Below are positions 5,907 through 6,721 of a DNA stretch of 6,721 bases, piece after piece. The stretch is from positions 1 to 6,721 of the forward strand of contig JADYZK010000005.1 in the NCBI GenBank assembly GCA_020853175.1, given 5' to 3'. Origin of the DNA: Bacteroidales bacterium. Lineage in GTDB: Bacteria; Bacteroidota; Bacteroidia; Bacteroidales; F082. Within the stretch, counting starts at the first letter, position 1. The number at the start of each line of letters is the position of its first letter. The position numbers were made by a program, and so were the translations under genes. Under the pieces are notes generated by a model, which was not told the origin of the DNA, made no database searches, and saw nothing but the letters and a program-made list of their open reading frames with translations.

Positions 5907-6721
5907 CTATTTCAACAAGGTCATTTCGTCCACAAGATGCTTGGCTCCGGCAAATTTGTCCATGATAAACAACACATATCTGATATCAACCGAGATGTTG
6001 CGGCTCACGGAAGGGTCGTACATCAAATCGCTCATGGTGCCTTCCCAACAACGGTCGAAATTGATGCCCACCATCTCGCCTTTGCCATTGAGCACGGGAC
6101 TGCCCGAGTTACCTCCGGTGGTGTGGTTTGAGGCCGCAAAAGCTACACGCATGGTGTTTGAAGCATCGGCATACGGACCGAAATCGCCGGCCTGATAGAG
6201 TTCTTTCAAGCGGTCTTCCACCACATAATCATACACATTAGGATCTTCTTTTTCCATGATGCCATCGAGGGTGGTGTAGTAGTCGTAATAAACTGCATCG
6301 GCAGGATGGTAGCCCGAAACATTGCCGTAAGCCACCCGCAGCGTGGAATTGGCATCGGGATAAAAGCGTTTGTCGGCTTGCATTTCCATCAGTCCGCGCA
6401 TGTACAAGCGTTGAAGACTGTCGTTGGAAGCCATGAGTTGTTTAAGCGGCTGTTGAAGTTGTTGTTCCATAAAGTTTCTCATGCTTTGCACCATTTGATA
6501 CGCAGGATCTTTTTCAATTTTTCGACGTTTTCTCGAGGAAAAATTGTTGAGCAAATCATTGACTTTGTTTTGAGAGTTGAACAACGATTGATCGAAAAGA
6601 CGGTTCACATAAGCTTCAACATCTCCTTTGTATTTTCCGGCGATGGTTTCCAAAAAATCGGGTCTGAAATCAGCCGGTTGGTTGTCGAGGTAGATTTTGA
6701 GCACCGCAGCTGCAACTTCTT
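5907..6721 (-). CDS. S46-family dipeptidyl-peptidase, DPP11-like (C-terminal part; 5' end outside window)
   Basis: The reading frame is open to the window edge, giving about 270 codons of a protein that in this family (Pfam Peptidase_S46) is usually around 700-720 residues. S46 enzymes are periplasmic or surface serine exopeptidases that release dipeptides from the N-terminus of oligopeptides. The serine motif GGNSGSPV is present, with the catalytic serine codon at 6105-6107. The His and Asp of the triad would lie in the missing N-terminal part. Eighteen residues after that serine, in NFDRCWEG, is an Arg (codon 6051-6053). This aligns with Arg673 of Porphyromonas gingivalis DPP11, which gives preference for P1 Asp/Glu; DPP7 has Gly there. 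The C-terminus (SVDIRYVLFIMDKFAGAKHLVDEM) is typical of the family. A GTG at 6704 is an internal Val codon, not a start. Signal peptide and promoter are out of view. radA follows 32 nt downstream. Family is firm; DPP11-type specificity is likely. Confidence 0.93.
   Translation of the reverse strand, partial: EVAAAVLKIYLDNQPADFRPDFLETIAGKYKGDVEAYVNRLFDQSLFNSQNKVNDLLNNFSSRKRRKIEKDPAYQMVQSMRNFMEQQLQQPLKQLMASNDSLQRLYMRGLMEMQADKRFYPDANSTLRVAYGNVSGYHPADAVYYDYYTTLDGIMEKEDPNVYDYVVEDRLKELYQAGDFGPYADASNTMRVAFAASNHTTGGNSGSPVLNGKGEMVGINFDRCWEGTMSDLMYDPSVSRNISVDIRYVLFIMDKFAGAKHLVDEMTLLK

Noticed and set aside
5907..6704. S46 peptidase read as a complete 265-residue protein starting at the GTG at 6704
   Set aside because: The frame stays open past this codon to the window edge, and the fragment lacks the triad His and Asp and the signal peptide. 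The GTG is an internal Val codon.

Overview
The window looks like chromosomal DNA of a Bacteroidota bacterium. Three things point there. Promoter-like elements match the phylum's TTTG / TAnnTTTG pattern. Starts sit in A/T-rich leaders without a clear Shine-Dalgarno sequence. The gene content fits too: an S46 dipeptidyl-peptidase, a secreted C69 dipeptidase, and signal peptides ending in the 'FAQ' style. I cannot place it more finely. No mobile element, CRISPR array, tRNA or rRNA is visible.

Layout. Positions 1-66 hold the last 21 codons of an unidentified gene on the + strand. Next comes a secreted C69-family dipeptidase (159-1928, +), closed by a strong intrinsic terminator. That terminator's T-tract runs into the promoter of a small exported beta-barrel-like protein (about 2069-2710, +). 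The remaining genes are on the - strand, so the beta-barrel gene converges with a 493-residue exported protein of unknown function (2825-4306, -) across a hairpin that can terminate from both sides. After a 203-bp intergenic stretch come radA/sms (4510-5874, -) and the C-terminal part of an S46 dipeptidyl-peptidase (5907 to beyond 6721, -). These last two lie in the same direction 32 nt apart and could be cotranscribed.

Function. Two of the genes encode exported peptidases that would together trim oligopeptides to dipeptides and amino acids. The S46 enzyme carries Arg at the position that gives P1 Asp/Glu preference in DPP11, and the C69 enzyme is a dipeptidase. This fits peptide or protein use as a nutrient, but the two genes are not in one operon. 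RadA is a housekeeping recombination and repair protein.

The least explained item is the 493-residue protein. It has a conserved-looking N-terminal domain with a calcium-loop-like motif, then a Tyr/Trp/His-dense stretch, then a long basic disordered tail built from a degenerate repeat of about 16-22 residues. I found no convincing new multi-gene system; most of the window is ordinary core-type sequence.
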